From Pseudomonadota bacterium (lineage in GTDB: Bacteria; BMS3Abin14): DNA of 6,041 nt. The stretch covers positions 1-6,041 of the forward strand of contig DAOVVW010000068.1 of assembly GCA_030636965.1 (NCBI GenBank). Reading direction: 5' to 3'. The notes beneath the pieces are model-generated. The model ran no database searches and was not told where the DNA came from. It saw only the letters and a program-made list of their open reading frames with translations. Positions 5,580-6,041 of this stretch are shown in pieces. A program made the position numbers and the translations under genes. The stretch's first letter is position 1; each line of letters starts with the position of its first letter.

Positions 5580-6041
5580 TCAGGGTGACAGTTCCCTGTA
5601 TCGGAAACAGTCCACAGTGTGATCGTTGACCATGCCCGCGGCCTGCATAAAAGCATAACATATTGTCGATCCCACGAACCTGAAACCTCTTTTTTTGAGA
5701 TCTTTACTCATGATATCCGACTCAGATGTGCTCGGGGGGATCTCATCCAGCGTTTTGAAGGTATTAACAATGGACTCTCCCCCTACGAAGTCCCAGATGT
5801 AGGCTTCAAAGCTCCCGCATTCCTTCTGGACCTCGAGGAAAACCGTGGCATTGGAGACTGTGGACTCTATCTTCAACCTGTTGCGGACAATCCCGGCATC
5901 CTGCATCAGCTTCTCATCTTTTCCTGCTGTATAGCGGGATAGTTTTTCCGGATCAAAGTTGTCCAGGACCTTTCTGAAATTCTCCCGCTTCTTCAATATT
6001 ATCTCCCAGGAGAGTCCGGCCTGAAAGGCATCCAGTGTCAG
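5580..6041 (-). CDS. tag: DNA-3-methyladenine glycosylase I, C-terminal 153 residues (runs off the window)
   Basis: The frame is open from the window's right edge to the TGA at 5580-5582. A TTG at 5994-5996 is internal: codons before it read LTLDAFQAGLSWEIILKK, which matches the well-conserved Tag segment around QAGLSW. Further Tag hallmarks are KKRENFRKVLDNFD, the FEAYIWDFV segment, SKDLKKRGFRFVG, and near the C-terminus VNDHTVDC, which holds the His and Cys (spacing H-x3-C) of the zinc-binding site known from E. coli Tag. The N-terminal Cys and His ligands must lie outside the window. The enzyme removes 3-methyladenine from alkylated DNA in base excision repair. The full protein is normally about 185-190 residues, so about 35 are missing from view. 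It is the first visible gene of the minus-strand cluster; its link to the lipid and selenoprotein genes is probably only positional. Confidence 0.93.
   Translation of the reverse strand: MTLDAFQAGLSWEIILKKRENFRKVLDNFDPEKLSRYTAGKDEKLMQDAGIVRNRLKIESTVSNATVFLEVQKECGSFEAYIWDFVGGESIVNTFKTLDEIPPSTSESDIMSKDLKKRGFRFVGSTICYAFMQAAGMVNDHTVDCFRYRELSP

Noticed and set aside
5580..5996. Complete 138-residue tag gene starting at TTG 5996
   Set aside because: Codons upstream to the window edge encode the conserved QAGLSW segment, so the gene is cut by the window rather than short.

Overview
The window is about 6 kb of mid-GC bacterial DNA with short intergenic gaps, clear Shine-Dalgarno sites, two families of degenerate intergenic repeats and a UGA-containing selenoprotein gene. 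Together these suggest an uncultured anaerobe of the Desulfobacterota (deltaproteobacterial) type. That placement is inferred from gene families and repeat style; there is no rRNA or other marker gene here.

Left part, + strand (1-2906). The window opens inside the 3' end of a secreted-type repeat protein with two visible ISPDG repeats about 56 residues apart. A 105-bp element bounded by 10-bp inverted repeats follows. Next comes a 607-residue dynamin-family GTPase starting at TTG, then a 185-residue outer-membrane beta-barrel protein with a signal peptide.

Middle part (2907-4041). An exported UlaG-like metallo-beta-lactamase-fold hydrolase (3088-3822, +) sits between two arrays with strict 7-bp periodicity: 18 heptads upstream and 10 downstream. 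A second repeat type, paired CACGGAG/CACAGAG clusters, fills the convergent junction with the minus-strand genes.

Right part, - strand (4042-6041), read from high to low coordinates. The genes are a partial 3-methyladenine DNA glycosylase I (tag), a PlsC-type acyltransferase with altered catalytic motifs, and a 237-residue selenoprotein of the glycine/sarcosine/betaine/D-proline reductase selenoprotein B family. The gaps are 37 and 1 bp, so they probably form one operon, with the last two genes translationally coupled.

The main discovery is the selenoprotein. A plain ORF search splits it into a 153-residue piece and a 77-residue piece, but the two are in the same frame and separated by one TGA. 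That TGA begins a U-x-x-C redox motif exactly where this family carries selenocysteine, and a SECIS-like hairpin follows it. No other reductase subunit (PrdA, GrdA, GrdE, thioredoxin) is visible in the window, so its substrate is unknown.
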